Assembly: GCA_017694555.1 (NCBI GenBank) | Contig: JADIMS010000055.1 | Span: 1 to 60,909 of the forward strand | Reading direction: 5' to 3' | DNA length: 60,909 bases | DNA from: Candidatus Avitreponema avistercoris | GTDB lineage: Bacteria > Spirochaetota > Spirochaetia > Treponematales > Treponemataceae | Part shown: piece after piece, positions 9,088 to 17,852 of the stretch | How positions within the stretch are numbered: position 1 is the stretch's first letter | Layout: each line of letters opens with the position of its first letter | Position numbers and translations under genes: made by a program | Notes under the pieces: generated by a model | The model's database searches: none | The model's input: only the letters and a program-made list of their open reading frames with translations | Told to the model about the DNA's origin: nothing

Positions 9088-9504
9088 ATGAATGCGCTTG
9101 ATAAATTTTTTTCAGACGCCGGGCGGATAATCCGTGCCGCGGACCGGCGGAATCCGGCGTCGCTGCGGGAATCGTTTGACCGGCTTTCTGCCCTTTTCGC
9201 AGAGGAGCTTGCCCGCTGTCCCGGTATCACGGACGATCTTGCGCGGGAGACAGCCGGTTTTTGGAAAGGGAAATACGGGCCGGTCCTGCTTTCCCCGGAT
9301 ACAGCGGAACCGGACCGGGAAGAAGCGGCATCCTGGGCCGGCCGTGTTCTCGCTTTGTTTTGCGGCGGATTCGGGGCGGAAATGGATTTTTCCCCCGAAG
9401 ATTGGGCAGAATTGCAGGCCGCCGTATCCGCCGAGGCGGATTTTCTGGACGTTCAGGTACTTTCCGCCATTATGTCCGTATTTGTGGAACGCGGGGTTTT
9501 GTAG
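9088..9504 (+). CDS. Small acidic protein of unknown function
   Basis: I do not recognise this 138-residue protein. It is predicted to be soluble, acidic and mostly helical, rich in Ala, Glu and Asp, with no signal peptide, membrane segment or cysteine cluster; its only Cys residues are isolated. The start ATG follows an extended -10-like TGCTATTCT by seven bases and has no SD sequence. Codon use looks like that of its neighbours, and the frame has no internal stops over 139 codons, which supports a real gene. The stop TAG lies upstream of the convergent trpB terminator. Confidence 0.6.
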   Translation: MNALDKFFSDAGRIIRAADRRNPASLRESFDRLSALFAEELARCPGITDDLARETAGFWKGKYGPVLLSPDTAEPDREEAASWAGRVLALFCGGFGAEMDFSPEDWAELQAAVSAEADFLDVQVLSAIMSVFVERGVL

Positions 9505-9567
9505 GCTCCCTGAGCGCCGCCGCGTATCACGCGCGGATTTCCGGGAACATACGCTTTCCCTGTGCAT

Positions 9568-9601
9568 AAAAAAGCGCCCGCCTCCGGGCAGAGACGGGCG
9601 C
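9568..9601 (-). terminator. Rho-independent terminator of trpB
   Basis: On the minus strand GCGCCCG pairs with CGGGCGC (9574-9580 with 9595-9601) and is followed by a run of six T residues (9568-9573). It lies 27 bases past the trpB stop. Confidence 0.88.
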
Positions 9602-9627
9602 AGGCTTGCAGGACAGGTTCCCCCGGA

Positions 9628-11013
9628 TCAGAATTCGTTGCCGGGAAAACGCGGGATTCCGTCCAGCCCTTTTTGCAGATCGGCGTCTGTGGGAATGTAG
9701 TCCGTCATTTTTCCGTCGTTGTAAGCCTGATAAGCGTACATGTCAAAATAACCGGTTCCCGTCAGACCGAACAGGATGGTTTCTTCCCTGCCGGTTTCCT
9801 TGCAGCGCAGGGCTTCGTCGATGGCTGCCTTGATGGCGTGGCTGGATTCCGGCGCAGGCAGAATTCCTTCCACGCGCGCGAAGGTTTCGGCCGCGCTGAA
9901 CACGGCAGTCTGTTCCGCCGATACGGCTTCCATGTATCCGTCGTGGTACAGTTGGGAAAGCACTGCGCTCATACCGTGGTAACGCAAGCCTCCGGCATGG
10001 TTGGCGGAAGGCATAAACGAAGAACCGAGCGTGTACATTTTTGCCAGCGGGCAGACTTTGCCGGTGTCGCAGAAATCATAGGCGAATACGCCGCGCGTCA
10101 GGCTGGGACAGGACGCGGGTTCCACGGCGACAAACCGGTAATCTGCTTCGCCGCGCAGCTTTTGCCCCATAAACGGCGAAATCAGTCCGCCCAGATTGGA
10201 ACCGCCTCCTGCGCAGCCGATAATCACGTCGGGCTTGATTCCGTATTTGTCCATCGCGGTTTTGCATTCCATCCCGATGACGGACTGGTGCAGCAGAACC
10301 TGCGAAAGCACGCTGCCCAGCACATAGCGGTATCCCGGATGCGTGACCGCCGCTTCCACCGCTTCCGAAATGGCGCAGCCCAGGCTTCCCGATGTGCCGG
10401 GAAATTCGGCGAGCATCTTGCGTCCGACTTCTGTCTGATCCGACGGAGAAGGCGTAACTTCCGCGCCGTAGGTGCGCATCACTTCCCGCCGGAACGGCTT
10501 CTGCTCGTAGGAGCATTTGACCATAAACACCCTGCAGTCCAGCCCGAGGTATGCGCAGGCCATGGAAAGCGCTGTTCCCCACTGTCCGGCGCCGGTTTCC
10601 GTCGTAACGCCTTTCAGGCCCTGTTCTTTGGCGTAATAAGCCTGGGCAATGGCGGAGTTGAGTTTGTGGCTGCCGCTGGTGTTATTGCCTTCAAATTTAT
10701 AGTAAATCTTTGCCGGCGTACCGAGTTTCTTTTCCAGGCAGTATGCGCGCACCAGGGGAGACGGGCGGTACATCTTATAAAAGTCGAGTATCTCCTGCGG
10801 AATGGGAATTTCGCGGTTGTCATTGTCCAGTTCCTGTTTTACCAGCTCGGTGCAGAACACTTGCTCCAGTCCGGCGGCCGTCATGGGTTCGTGCGTACCC
10901 GGATCCAACAACGGCGCAGGTTTGTTTTTCATGTCCGCCCGCACATTGTACCAATACCGGGGCATTTCCTCTTCGGAAAGGTAAATTTTGTAGGGAATTT
11001 CTTTGCCGCGCAT
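9628..11013 (-). CDS. trpB: Tryptophan synthase beta chain, TrpB2 type
   Basis: A PLP enzyme that joins indole (or a related substrate) and serine to give tryptophan. The 461-residue length and the extended N-terminus (YKIYLSEEEMPRYWYNV) identify the TrpB2 subfamily, which does not need a normal TrpA partner. The PLP lysine is Lys117 in SGSHKLNSA, and the phosphate-binding loop is GCAGGGSN around residue 258. There is no trpA or other trp gene beside it, so it may act alone, salvaging indole. The SD is AGGAGG, six bases before the ATG. Its promoter carries a perfect palindromic operator, so expression is probably repressed by a dedicated regulator. Confidence 0.93.
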   Translation of the reverse strand: MRGKEIPYKIYLSEEEMPRYWYNVRADMKNKPAPLLDPGTHEPMTAAGLEQVFCTELVKQELDNDNREIPIPQEILDFYKMYRPSPLVRAYCLEKKLGTPAKIYYKFEGNNTSGSHKLNSAIAQAYYAKEQGLKGVTTETGAGQWGTALSMACAYLGLDCRVFMVKCSYEQKPFRREVMRTYGAEVTPSPSDQTEVGRKMLAEFPGTSGSLGCAISEAVEAAVTHPGYRYVLGSVLSQVLLHQSVIGMECKTAMDKYGIKPDVIIGCAGGGSNLGGLISPFMGQKLRGEADYRFVAVEPASCPSLTRGVFAYDFCDTGKVCPLAKMYTLGSSFMPSANHAGGLRYHGMSAVLSQLYHDGYMEAVSAEQTAVFSAAETFARVEGILPAPESSHAIKAAIDEALRCKETGREETILFGLTGTGYFDMYAYQAYNDGKMTDYIPTDADLQKGLDGIPRFPGNEF

Positions 11014-11035
11014 GGCGTCCTCCTTTTGTTATTGT

Positions 11036-11074
11036 TTATAGAAACATTCTATCTGTTTCTATAAAAAGAATCAA
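11036..11074 (-). promoter_or_regulatory. trpB promoter with perfect 11-base inverted repeat operator
   Basis: On the minus strand there is TTGATT (11069-11074), a 17-base spacer, and TAGAAT (11046-11051). TTATAGAAACA (11036-11046) and TGTTTCTATAA (11054-11064) are perfect inverted arms of eleven bases separated by seven. The dyad covers the -10 and part of the spacer, the usual place for a repressor. The sequence does not resemble the enterobacterial trp operator, and I do not know the cognate regulator. Confidence 0.78.
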
Positions 11075-11210
11075 GAGCTTTCCTGCATTTTTTTTGTTTT
11101 TTTCAGGGGAAATGCGCCCTTGCTTTCCCGCTTTCCCTGTGGTACGATTTTCCGGACTGTCTTTCCGCGCGGAATCAAAGCGGCGGGCAGCGGCAAACCA
11201 AGGAGAAGAA

Positions 11211-11762
11211 ATGGAGCTGGAGACGGAACGGCTGCTTTTGCGGCCCTGGCGCGAAACGGACGCCGCAAATTTATATGCGTTTGCCCGGGAGCCCGCGGTG
11301 GGGAAAGCGGCCGGCTGGCGTCCGCATTGCAGTGAGGCGGAAAGTCTGCGCGTAATCCGGGAAGTGTTTTCTGCGCCGGATACTTTCGCCATCGTGCCCA
11401 AAAGCAGAGGATTCCCGTGCGGTTGTATCAATATCATGTACGGGCCGGATGCCAACGTTCCCCTCGCTCCGGATGAAGGGGAAATCGGTTTTTGGCTGGG
11501 CGTGCCGTTTTGGGGGCAGGGCTGGATGTCCGAGGCGCTGCGGGCGGTTGTCCGGTACGGATTTTCCCGGCGCGGCCTTTCGCGGATTTGGTGCGCGTAT
11601 TTTGCGGGCAATCACGGTTCCCGGCGGGTGCAGGAAAAATGCGGTTTTGTTTTTCACCATGTGCTCCGGGATATTTTCTGGAAACCGACAGGAGAAGTGC
11701 AGACTATGTATGTGCAGGCAATCAGCCGGGATGCGGAATCTGCCGCGGAGGAACAGGCATGA
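11211..11762 (+). CDS. GNAT N-acetyltransferase, RimJ/RimL-like
   Basis: The 183-residue protein begins with LETERLLLRPWRETDAANLY, the classic opening of the RimJ/RimL ribosomal-protein/other acetyltransferase group, and contains the acetyl-CoA loop FWGQGWMSEALRAVVRYGF near residues 100-118. The C-terminal GNHGSRRVQEKCGFVFHHV fits the fold. I set the start at the ATG at 11211 behind AGGAGAAGAA; the frame is open further upstream but that part is non-homologous. Its stop overlaps the next start (ATGA). The target is unknown. Confidence 0.88.
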   Translation: MELETERLLLRPWRETDAANLYAFAREPAVGKAAGWRPHCSEAESLRVIREVFSAPDTFAIVPKSRGFPCGCINIMYGPDANVPLAPDEGEIGFWLGVPFWGQGWMSEALRAVVRYGFSRRGLSRIWCAYFAGNHGSRRVQEKCGFVFHHVLRDIFWKPTGEVQTMYVQAISRDAESAAEEQA

Positions 11763-12658
11763 AAAAGAAAATGACGGTCAATCCCGTCCGCCCGCAGGTG
11801 ACAGCGGTTTGCGGCGTGACGTTTACCCAGACGGACGGCTGGTTCGGGCATGTCCGCCGCGATCTCCGGATGGACATTCTGTATCCCGAGACGCCGCGGA
11901 ATCCGGACGCCGTTGCGCTCCGTTATCCCGGCGTGCTGTGGATTTGCGGCGGGGCGTGGCTCGATATGGACCGGTCGGCGCATCTCGCTTATCTGGCTTC
12001 CCTTGCGCGCTGCGGATTTACGGTAGCAAGCGCCGAATACCGGACCAGCAATCTTGCGCCCTGGCCGGCTGCACTGGAAGACATCCGGGCGGCTTTACGC
12101 TGGCTGCGGCGCGAATCCGCGCGCTATAATCTGGATCCGTCCCGGATCGGCGTGATGGGGGAATCTGCCGGCGGCCATCTTGCATCCATGGCTGCACTGA
12201 CGGCGGATCCGGCTTCCCCGGATGCGGAACCGGTACGCGCGGCCTGCGTCTGGTATCCGCCGTCGGATTTTTCTGCATTTTTGCGTGCAGACAGCCGGAC
12301 GGCTTCTGTTTCCCCGGAATTGCTGCTTTTGGGAGATATGCCCGGCGGAACGGAAGAAGCCGCACGGCAGGCAAGTCCGGTTTTTGCGGTCTCTTCCGGC
12401 GCGCCGCCGTTTTTGATTTTGCATGGCAATGCGGATACCGTCGTCCCGTTCGGACAGGGGCTTGCCCTGCATGATGCGCTGGAACAGGCCGGCGCAGACG
12501 TTACGCTTGTGGAAATCGGAGACGCCGGTCACGCCGACCTCCGGTTTTTTCAGGATTCCGTATGGGAAGAAATTGCCGCTTTCTTTTCCCGGGCGTTGGG
12601 CGGCCCGGTTCCCTGCGGAAAGCCCGGCGGCACGGGAAAAAGGACGGTATCCGGATGA
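11759..12658 (+). CDS. Alpha/beta-hydrolase (esterase/carboxylesterase-like)
   Basis: The 299-residue protein is an alpha/beta-hydrolase without a signal peptide. The nucleophile is Ser136 in GESAGG, the acid is likely Asp226 in HGNADTVVP, and the base is His258 in AGHAD. The oxyanion motif reads CGGAW (residues 63-67) instead of the usual HGGGW, a small deviation. It resembles BD-FAE/acetyl-esterase family members that remove acyl groups from sugars or small alcohols. The start overlaps the GNAT stop, and its own stop overlaps the csoR start, so the three are one transcript. Confidence 0.85.
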   Translation: MKKKMTVNPVRPQVTAVCGVTFTQTDGWFGHVRRDLRMDILYPETPRNPDAVALRYPGVLWICGGAWLDMDRSAHLAYLASLARCGFTVASAEYRTSNLAPWPAALEDIRAALRWLRRESARYNLDPSRIGVMGESAGGHLASMAALTADPASPDAEPVRAACVWYPPSDFSAFLRADSRTASVSPELLLLGDMPGGTEEAARQASPVFAVSSGAPPFLILHGNADTVVPFGQGLALHDALEQAGADVTLVEIGDAGHADLRFFQDSVWEEIAAFFSRALGGPVPCGKPGGTGKRTVSG

Positions 12659-12930
12659 AGCAGTGTATTGATGCGGTAAGCCTGCACCGGCGTCTGCGGA
12701 AAATTATCGGGCAGGTACAGGCTATCGACCGCATGATCGAAGAAGACGTGCCGTGCGAAGATATTCTTTCGCTGATGAATGCCGCCAAGTCTGCGCTGCA
12801 CCGGGCAGGGCAGGTAGTGTTGGAAGGACACCTGAATCATTGTGTGCGTGACGGCATTGCGCACGGCGATGCGGACAAGACAATTGCCAACTTCACGAAA
12901 GCAATTGAACGTTTTGCCAACATGAAATGA
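12655..12930 (+). CDS. csoR: CsoR-family metal-sensing repressor
   Basis: This 91-residue all-helical protein belongs to the CsoR/RcnR/FrmR family (DUF156). It has the Cu(I)-binding triad Cys34, His59 and Cys63, matching the Cys-His-Cys pattern of copper-sensing CsoR (C36, H61, C65 in Mycobacterium tuberculosis). The first residues MKQCIDAVSLHRRLRKIIGQVQ are typical. The start overlaps the esterase stop by ATGA. Sixty-seven bases downstream lies a P1B ATPase gene whose promoter has a dyad, so this protein most likely represses that ATPase until copper binds. FrmR-type sensing is less likely because of the Cys/His/Cys pattern. Confidence 0.93.
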   Translation: MKQCIDAVSLHRRLRKIIGQVQAIDRMIEEDVPCEDILSLMNAAKSALHRAGQVVLEGHLNHCVRDGIAHGDADKTIANFTKAIERFANMK

Positions 12931-12938
12931 AATGGAAT

Positions 12939-12991
12939 CCGGTTCCGGTTGACAGAACCGGAAGGTACTTATATTATACCCATATAGGTAT
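12939..12991 (+). promoter_or_regulatory. Metal ATPase promoter with candidate CsoR operator
   Basis: A near-consensus promoter: TTGACA (12949-12954), 17-base spacer, TATTAT (12972-12977). ATACC and GGTAT (12976-12980 and 12987-12991) form a dyad centred on CATATA, overlapping the -10 end and the start site. The AT-C-rich/G-rich-TA shape fits a CsoR-type operator. A second inverted repeat, CCGGTTC (12939-12945) with GAACCGG (12955-12961), brackets the -35 box. Confidence 0.78.
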
Positions 12992-12997
12992 TGGTAT

Positions 12998-14947
12998 ATG
13001 AAAAATTCACACCGTTTTCTTTCACGGCTGGAATCCCTGTTGGAATGGGGCGGCGTAAAAAAAGACGTCAGCCTGCTGGCGGTTTCCGCTGCCGCTCTTG
13101 CGGCCAGTCTTGCAGGTTTCCGTCCGTTTTCCGTGGATCCGGCCTGGATTGCCGTTGTGCTCTGCGGGGTTCCGATTGTGTGCGGCGCCGTTACCGGTCT
13201 GGTTACCTCTTTCGATATCAAAGCCGACGTCCTGGTTTCCCTGGCGCTTGCCGCCTCGCTGGTTCTCGGTGAAATTTTTGCCGCCGGGGAAGTGGCGCTC
13301 ATCATGCAGCTGGGCGCATTGCTGGAGGATTTAACCGTGGCAAAGGCCCGTGCAGGAATCGAAAAGCTGGTACGCCTGACGCCGCGTACTGCCCGCCGGA
13401 TTGGAGAAGACGGCCGGACGGAAACCCTGGTTCCGGTGGAGCAGGTTGCAGCCGGCGATATTCTGCGCGTGCTTCCCGGCGAGACGGTTCCTGTGGACGG
13501 CGTGATTGTATCCGGTTCGACGTCGGTGGATCAGTCCGTGATTACCGGGGAGTCGCTTCCGGCGGATAAAACGCCCGGCGACGCAGTGGACAGCGGTGCT
13601 GTGAACCGTTTCGGCGCGTTTACGATGCGGGCCGTCAAGGTCGGGGAAGACAGCTCTGTACAGCGGATGATCCGTCTGGTACAGTCCGCCGATGCGGGTA
13701 AGGCAAAAATTGTGCGGATGGCGGACCGCTGGGCGACGTGGATTGTTGCAGGCGCGCTGGCTGCCGCGGCGCTGACGTGGATTTTTTCCGGCCAGATACT
13801 CCGTGCCGTGACCGTTCTGGTGGTCTTCTGTCCGTGTTCACTGGTCTTGGCCACGCCTACCGCCGTGATGGCTGCAATCGGCAACAGCACCCGCCGTGGT
13901 TTTCTGGTCCGGGAGGGCGATGCGCTGGAGCGGCTGGCAAAGGTCCGTGCCGTGGCTTTTGACAAAACCGGCACGCTGACCTTTGGCCGCCTGCACGTCG
14001 CGGCGGTGGAGCCCGCAGAAGGCGTTTCCGGGGAAACGCTTTTCCGTCTTGCTGCTTCCGCAGAATCCGGATCCGAGCATCCGCTGGGCAAGGCAGTCAC
14101 GGCCGGCTGGCGCGTCGCGCATCCGGAAGAAAAACTGCTGCCTGTAGAAAGCTGCCGCATCCTCCCCGGAAAAGGTTTGTACGCTGTGGTTGCAGGAAGC
14201 GGGATTCTTGCCGGAAACGCCGCCCTGTTTGCGGAACAGAATATCCCGGTTCCCGCCGCCTGTCTGCGCGCCGCCGGGGAATCCGCTGCAAAAGGGTACG
14301 CCGGTATTTTCGTTGCCCGTGACGGAGCCGTAATCGGCTTTCTGGCACTGTCCGACACACTCCGCCCGGATGCGGAAGAAACCGTAGCCTGTATCCGGGA
14401 AACGGGAATCTCTCCGGTACTTTTAACCGGCGACACTGCCGCCGCCGCGCAGGAAATTGCCGGAAAAGTTCATATCGGGGAAGTCCGCGCGGATTGCCGC
14501 CCGGAAGATAAAATGAAGTTTATGGAAGAGTCCGCCATGCGGGGATCTCCGGTCTGCATGGTCGGCGACGGCGTGAATGATGCGCCCGCCCTGAAAAAAG
14601 CCTTTGTCGGGATTGCCATGGGTGCGTGCGGCAGCGATCTGGCGGTTGAAGCTGCGGACATCGCGCTGGTGAACGATGAAATCCGCGGACTGCCGCATCT
14701 TCTCCGTCTGGCCCGCCGCATGATGAGGGTCATCAAAATCAATTTGACGTTTTCCATGGCCTTGAATTTCGCGGCAGTCGCGCTGGCTGCTTCCGGCGTG
14801 CTGAATCCGGTCACCGGCGCGCTGGTACACAACGCCGGATCCGTGCTGGTGATTGTACACTCCGCCCTTTTGCTGAATTGGGAAAAACGTCCGGACCGGA
14901 AAATACGCCGCCGCCCGGAACCGGAAAAACAAGCGCCCTTCCGGTGA
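12998..14947 (+). CDS. P1B-type heavy-metal-translocating ATPase
   Basis: An inner-membrane pump that exports a transition metal. The 649-residue protein has no N-terminal metal-binding domain. It has about six to eight membrane segments, the actuator motif ITGESLP, the membrane metal site FCPCSLVLATPT, the phosphorylated Asp in AFDKTGTLT, the SEHPLGKAV histidine-proline motif, and GDGVNDAPAL. The CPC motif fits Cu(I) or Zn/Cd transporters. The last membrane helix reads HNAGSVLVIVHSALLL, without the Met-x-x-Ser-Ser of standard Cu(I) pumps and without the Asp of Zn/Cd pumps, so specificity is uncertain. The adjacent csoR argues for copper. There is only a weak SD before the ATG. Confidence 0.93.
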   Translation: MKNSHRFLSRLESLLEWGGVKKDVSLLAVSAAALAASLAGFRPFSVDPAWIAVVLCGVPIVCGAVTGLVTSFDIKADVLVSLALAASLVLGEIFAAGEVALIMQLGALLEDLTVAKARAGIEKLVRLTPRTARRIGEDGRTETLVPVEQVAAGDILRVLPGETVPVDGVIVSGSTSVDQSVITGESLPADKTPGDAVDSGAVNRFGAFTMRAVKVGEDSSVQRMIRLVQSADAGKAKIVRMADRWATWIVAGALAAAALTWIFSGQILRAVTVLVVFCPCSLVLATPTAVMAAIGNSTRRGFLVREGDALERLAKVRAVAFDKTGTLTFGRLHVAAVEPAEGVSGETLFRLAASAESGSEHPLGKAVTAGWRVAHPEEKLLPVESCRILPGKGLYAVVAGSGILAGNAALFAEQNIPVPAACLRAAGESAAKGYAGIFVARDGAVIGFLALSDTLRPDAEETVACIRETGISPVLLTGDTAAAAQEIAGKVHIGEVRADCRPEDKMKFMEESAMRGSPVCMVGDGVNDAPALKKAFVGIAMGACGSDLAVEAADIALVNDEIRGLPHLLRLARRMMRVIKINLTFSMALNFAAVALAASGVLNPVTGALVHNAGSVLVIVHSALLLNWEKRPDRKIRRRPEPEKQAPFR

Positions 14948-14979
14948 AAACGCTTCCGCCGGAAGGACAGCGCTGCATT

Positions 14980-15540
14980 TTACTGCATCAGGGCTTTCCC
15001 GTCATGGAACGCCTTTCCTGCTTTTCCGCCCAGCGCGACATAGTCGTGGTTTACGGGGTCGAACGTAAGCGGCCGGAATTTCTGCAAATCGATTTTTCCT
15101 TCCGTGAGGATGGCGCTGTCCGCCAGCGTATTGACCACGGCGGCGGTTGCGCGTTCGGTACTTTCGTCGTAACTTTCCAGCGTACATTCCAGCGTCAGCG
15201 GAAATTCCGCAATAACCGGCGCGTCCACCGTTCCGCTTTTTGTCCACGTTAAACCGGCTTTCGTCACTTTGTCGCTTTCCGTATTTCCGGAAACCAGGCC
15301 CAGATAATCCGCCTGCACCACATGCGGGACGTCCGCGATGCTCACCGTAAAGGCTTTGCGTTCCAGCAGGTTTTTCACGGTCTTGTGCCCTTTGTCCAGG
15401 ATCAGCGAAATTTTCTTGTAGTCGCACACGCCTCCCCAAGCTGCATTCATGGCGTTGGCCGTTCCGTCCGCGTTGAACGTTGCGACAATCAGCACCGGCT
15501 GGGGATAAATGCAGGGATTCGCGCCGAGACTCTGTTTCAT
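14980..15540 (-). CDS. Flavin reductase-like / FMN-binding split-barrel protein
   Basis: The 186-residue protein starts PCIYPQPVLIVATFNADG, the standard opening of the flavin reductase-like split-barrel family (Flavin_Reduct), and continues with NAMNAAWGG and FTVSIADVPHVVQADYLGLVSG, both family features. Such proteins in anaerobes bind FMN and may reduce flavin or act in electron transfer. I chose the ATG at 15540 with AAGGAG upstream; codons further upstream overlap the chemoreceptor region and are not conserved-looking. It lies 61 bases downstream of the chemoreceptor on the same strand and could be read through from it. Confidence 0.88.
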   Translation of the reverse strand: MKQSLGANPCIYPQPVLIVATFNADGTANAMNAAWGGVCDYKKISLILDKGHKTVKNLLERKAFTVSIADVPHVVQADYLGLVSGNTESDKVTKAGLTWTKSGTVDAPVIAEFPLTLECTLESYDESTERATAAVVNTLADSAILTEGKIDLQKFRPLTFDPVNHDYVALGGKAGKAFHDGKALMQ

Positions 15541-15601
15541 GTTTTTACTCCTTTTATTTTCTGTTTTCCGTATTGTGCTTGTGGCCGGCCCCGGAATCCG
15601 C

Positions 15602-17689
15602 TCAGACTTTGAACAGGCCGATTTGTCTTCCGATGTTTCCGATGGACTCCGCAAGGGTTTCTGCCGTTTCTTTCAGCCGGGATGCCGTAGCGTTGATACT
15701 GCCGGTGCCGCCGTTCATTTTTTCCACGGCGCTTTCAATTCCTCCCATGGATTCCTGCAGCGCGCCGGATTCCCGCAAAATCTCTTCGCCGCCTTTGGTC
15801 ATCTCGTCTGCCGAACCGCGGACTTCTTCGGTACTGTCATTCATCACCCGGAGCGCGTCCAGAATCTGCCGGGAACCGGTGTTTTGTTCCGCCATGGCCT
15901 GCCGGATTTGGGCGACCAGTTCGCCGGTGGAAGAAATCCGCCCGGAGACGGAATGCGCCGCCGCTTCGGATTGTTCCGACTCCTGGACAATTTGCGTAAT
16001 TCCCTTTTGGATGGAATCCAGTTCGCGGCCGATTTTTTTTGCTTCTGCGGCGGAACTTTCCGCCAGCTTCCGGATTTCATCGGCCACCACCGAAAAGCCT
16101 TTTCCGGCGTCTCCGGCGTGCGCCGCTTCAATCGCCGCATTCATGGCCAGCAGGTTGGTCTGGCCGGCGATATTCTGGATGGTGCGGTTCGCTTCCAGCA
16201 TGGAAGACGACTGCTGTGCAATTTGCTGCACAAGCGTATTCACGCTTCTTGTTTTTCCGATGCCGGTTTCCGTATCCGCCTGCAGGCCGGAAAACTCCTG
16301 CGACATTTTAACCACGGAGGCGTCCACGGATTTGATGTTGCCGATCATCTCTTCGACAGCGGAAGACGCCTGCGATACGCTGTCCGCCTGTTTTTCAATC
16401 ATGCGGTTCAGCGAAGCAATGTTTGACGAAATTTCCGTGATAGCCGCCGATGAGCTTTCCAGGCTTTTGGATTGCTGGCGGACCTGCGCATTCACCTGTT
16501 CCGTGCTGCCGGTCATTTCCCCTGCGGTGTCCATCGTGGATTTAACTTCGCTGGCAATCGCCCGTCCGACCAGTTCCAGATTATCCTGCGATTCTTTGAC
16601 GGAGCGGATGATGGCGCGGAATTTGGCAATGAAGCGGTTTACGCTGGCGATGAGCGCGCCGGTTTCGTCCCGGACTTTCACCGGAAGCTGTACCGTAAGA
16701 TCTGCGTCCCCGGTTGACAGTCCGTCAATCAACACCGTAATTTTGTTGAGCCTGCGCAGGATGCTGTTTACCGCAAGGACAAAAAACAGGTAAATCAGGA
16801 TTTCAATGGCGATGGCGAATCCGACAATAATCATGCGCGCCCGCACGACCGGCTGCCGGATTTGTCCGTCCGGAACCAGCAGCACGGCCGACCAGTCTGC
16901 GTTATGGACCGGCGCGGCAAAAGCGTGCAGGTCTTCCCCGTCAATGTTCATCCGGGAAAACCCGCCGCCCGCAAGGCGCGTGAGGGTGTTCAAATCCGGA
17001 AAGTCCTGCGTATTCCGGAGAAGCATAGCCTCGTCCTTATGCGCAATGATGGTTCCGTCACGGTCTGTAAGCATAAAAAAGCCTTGTCCGCCGACAGAAG
17101 TTGACTGGATTTCGGTTTGCAGCAGGCGGACGCCGAGCATCCCCACAAACATACCGAAAATATTGCCGTCTGCGTCTTTTGCGGCGCGGGTGACCGGTAC
17201 CACGTACTGGTTGGAAGTCTTGGAAAGAATCATATTTCCGATGAAGGTTTCCTTGCCTTCGTTGAAAACCGCGCGGAAGTAATCCCGGTCGCAGATGGCT
17301 CCGGGCGCGCCGACAAGGCCTGTATCCCGGTATGTTGTGCCGTCCGGCCCGCAGAAGAATATATAATCGTAATCCGGGTTGCGCAGATCCGGATGCGCGT
17401 GCAGCCAGCCGATAACGGCCTGCGCATCCCCGCTTTTCACCGTATCGGATTCGGTATAAACCTTCAGGTCGTTCAGATAGATGTCCAGCCAGTTTGTGAT
17501 TTCGTTCGCGCGCTCTTTGACGATGATGCCGGCCAGTTCCTGGTAGCTGTTTTCCACCGAATTCCGCACGGCTCCGGTTGCGGTGATAATGAGAACGCCC
17601 ATAGCGGTAAAAATAATGACGGCAATGGCGAGTCCGAGTCTTCTGCCTGTATTGACAGTTTTGGTTTTCTCCGGGACTACAGTGTCCAT
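15602..17689 (-). CDS. Methyl-accepting chemotaxis protein with periplasmic dCache-like sensor
   Basis: The 695-residue chemoreceptor has a first membrane helix at about residues 17-40, a periplasmic double-Cache-like ligand domain of about 240 residues, a second helix near 280-302, a HAMP domain, and a long cytoplasmic coiled coil. The signalling tip contains QTNLLAMNAAIEAAHAGDAG followed by FSVVADEIRKLAE, the conserved CheA/CheW contact site. There is no CheR/CheB-tethering pentapeptide at the C-terminus (ends GLFKV). It would feed a ligand signal to the flagellar motor through CheA/CheY, none of which is nearby. GGAAGGAG precedes the ATG. The ligand is unknown. Confidence 0.96.
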   Translation of the reverse strand: MDTVVPEKTKTVNTGRRLGLAIAVIIFTAMGVLIITATGAVRNSVENSYQELAGIIVKERANEITNWLDIYLNDLKVYTESDTVKSGDAQAVIGWLHAHPDLRNPDYDYIFFCGPDGTTYRDTGLVGAPGAICDRDYFRAVFNEGKETFIGNMILSKTSNQYVVPVTRAAKDADGNIFGMFVGMLGVRLLQTEIQSTSVGGQGFFMLTDRDGTIIAHKDEAMLLRNTQDFPDLNTLTRLAGGGFSRMNIDGEDLHAFAAPVHNADWSAVLLVPDGQIRQPVVRARMIIVGFAIAIEILIYLFFVLAVNSILRRLNKITVLIDGLSTGDADLTVQLPVKVRDETGALIASVNRFIAKFRAIIRSVKESQDNLELVGRAIASEVKSTMDTAGEMTGSTEQVNAQVRQQSKSLESSSAAITEISSNIASLNRMIEKQADSVSQASSAVEEMIGNIKSVDASVVKMSQEFSGLQADTETGIGKTRSVNTLVQQIAQQSSSMLEANRTIQNIAGQTNLLAMNAAIEAAHAGDAGKGFSVVADEIRKLAESSAAEAKKIGRELDSIQKGITQIVQESEQSEAAAHSVSGRISSTGELVAQIRQAMAEQNTGSRQILDALRVMNDSTEEVRGSADEMTKGGEEILRESGALQESMGGIESAVEKMNGGTGSINATASRLKETAETLAESIGNIGRQIGLFKV

Positions 17690-17817
17690 CTGTTTGTCTC
17701 CTTCCTTTTTTTCTGTTTTTGATTCCGGTTCTGTTTCAGTTTAGCGCGTCTTTCTTGTTTTGAAAATGAAAAATCCTGCAAACCCGGTATTTCCTGCGCG
17801 GGACGGACGCTGTGCGG

Positions 17818-17846
17818 ATGACATATCCCGGAATTTTTGCTAGGAT
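17818..17846 (+). promoter_or_regulatory. Promoter of the 17853 gene, leaderless type
   Basis: ATGACA (17818-17823), a 17-base spacer and TAGGAT (17841-17846) preceded by TGC form a good extended promoter. Six bases separate it from the ATG at 17853 and no SD sequence is present, so the mRNA probably starts at the start codon. Confidence 0.68.
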
Positions 17847-17852
17847 TGCGCT

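Noticed and set aside
17690-17760. Possible sigma-28 flagellar promoter upstream of the chemoreceptor
   Set aside because: The best match to TAAA-N15-GCCGATAA is only partial, so I did not call it.
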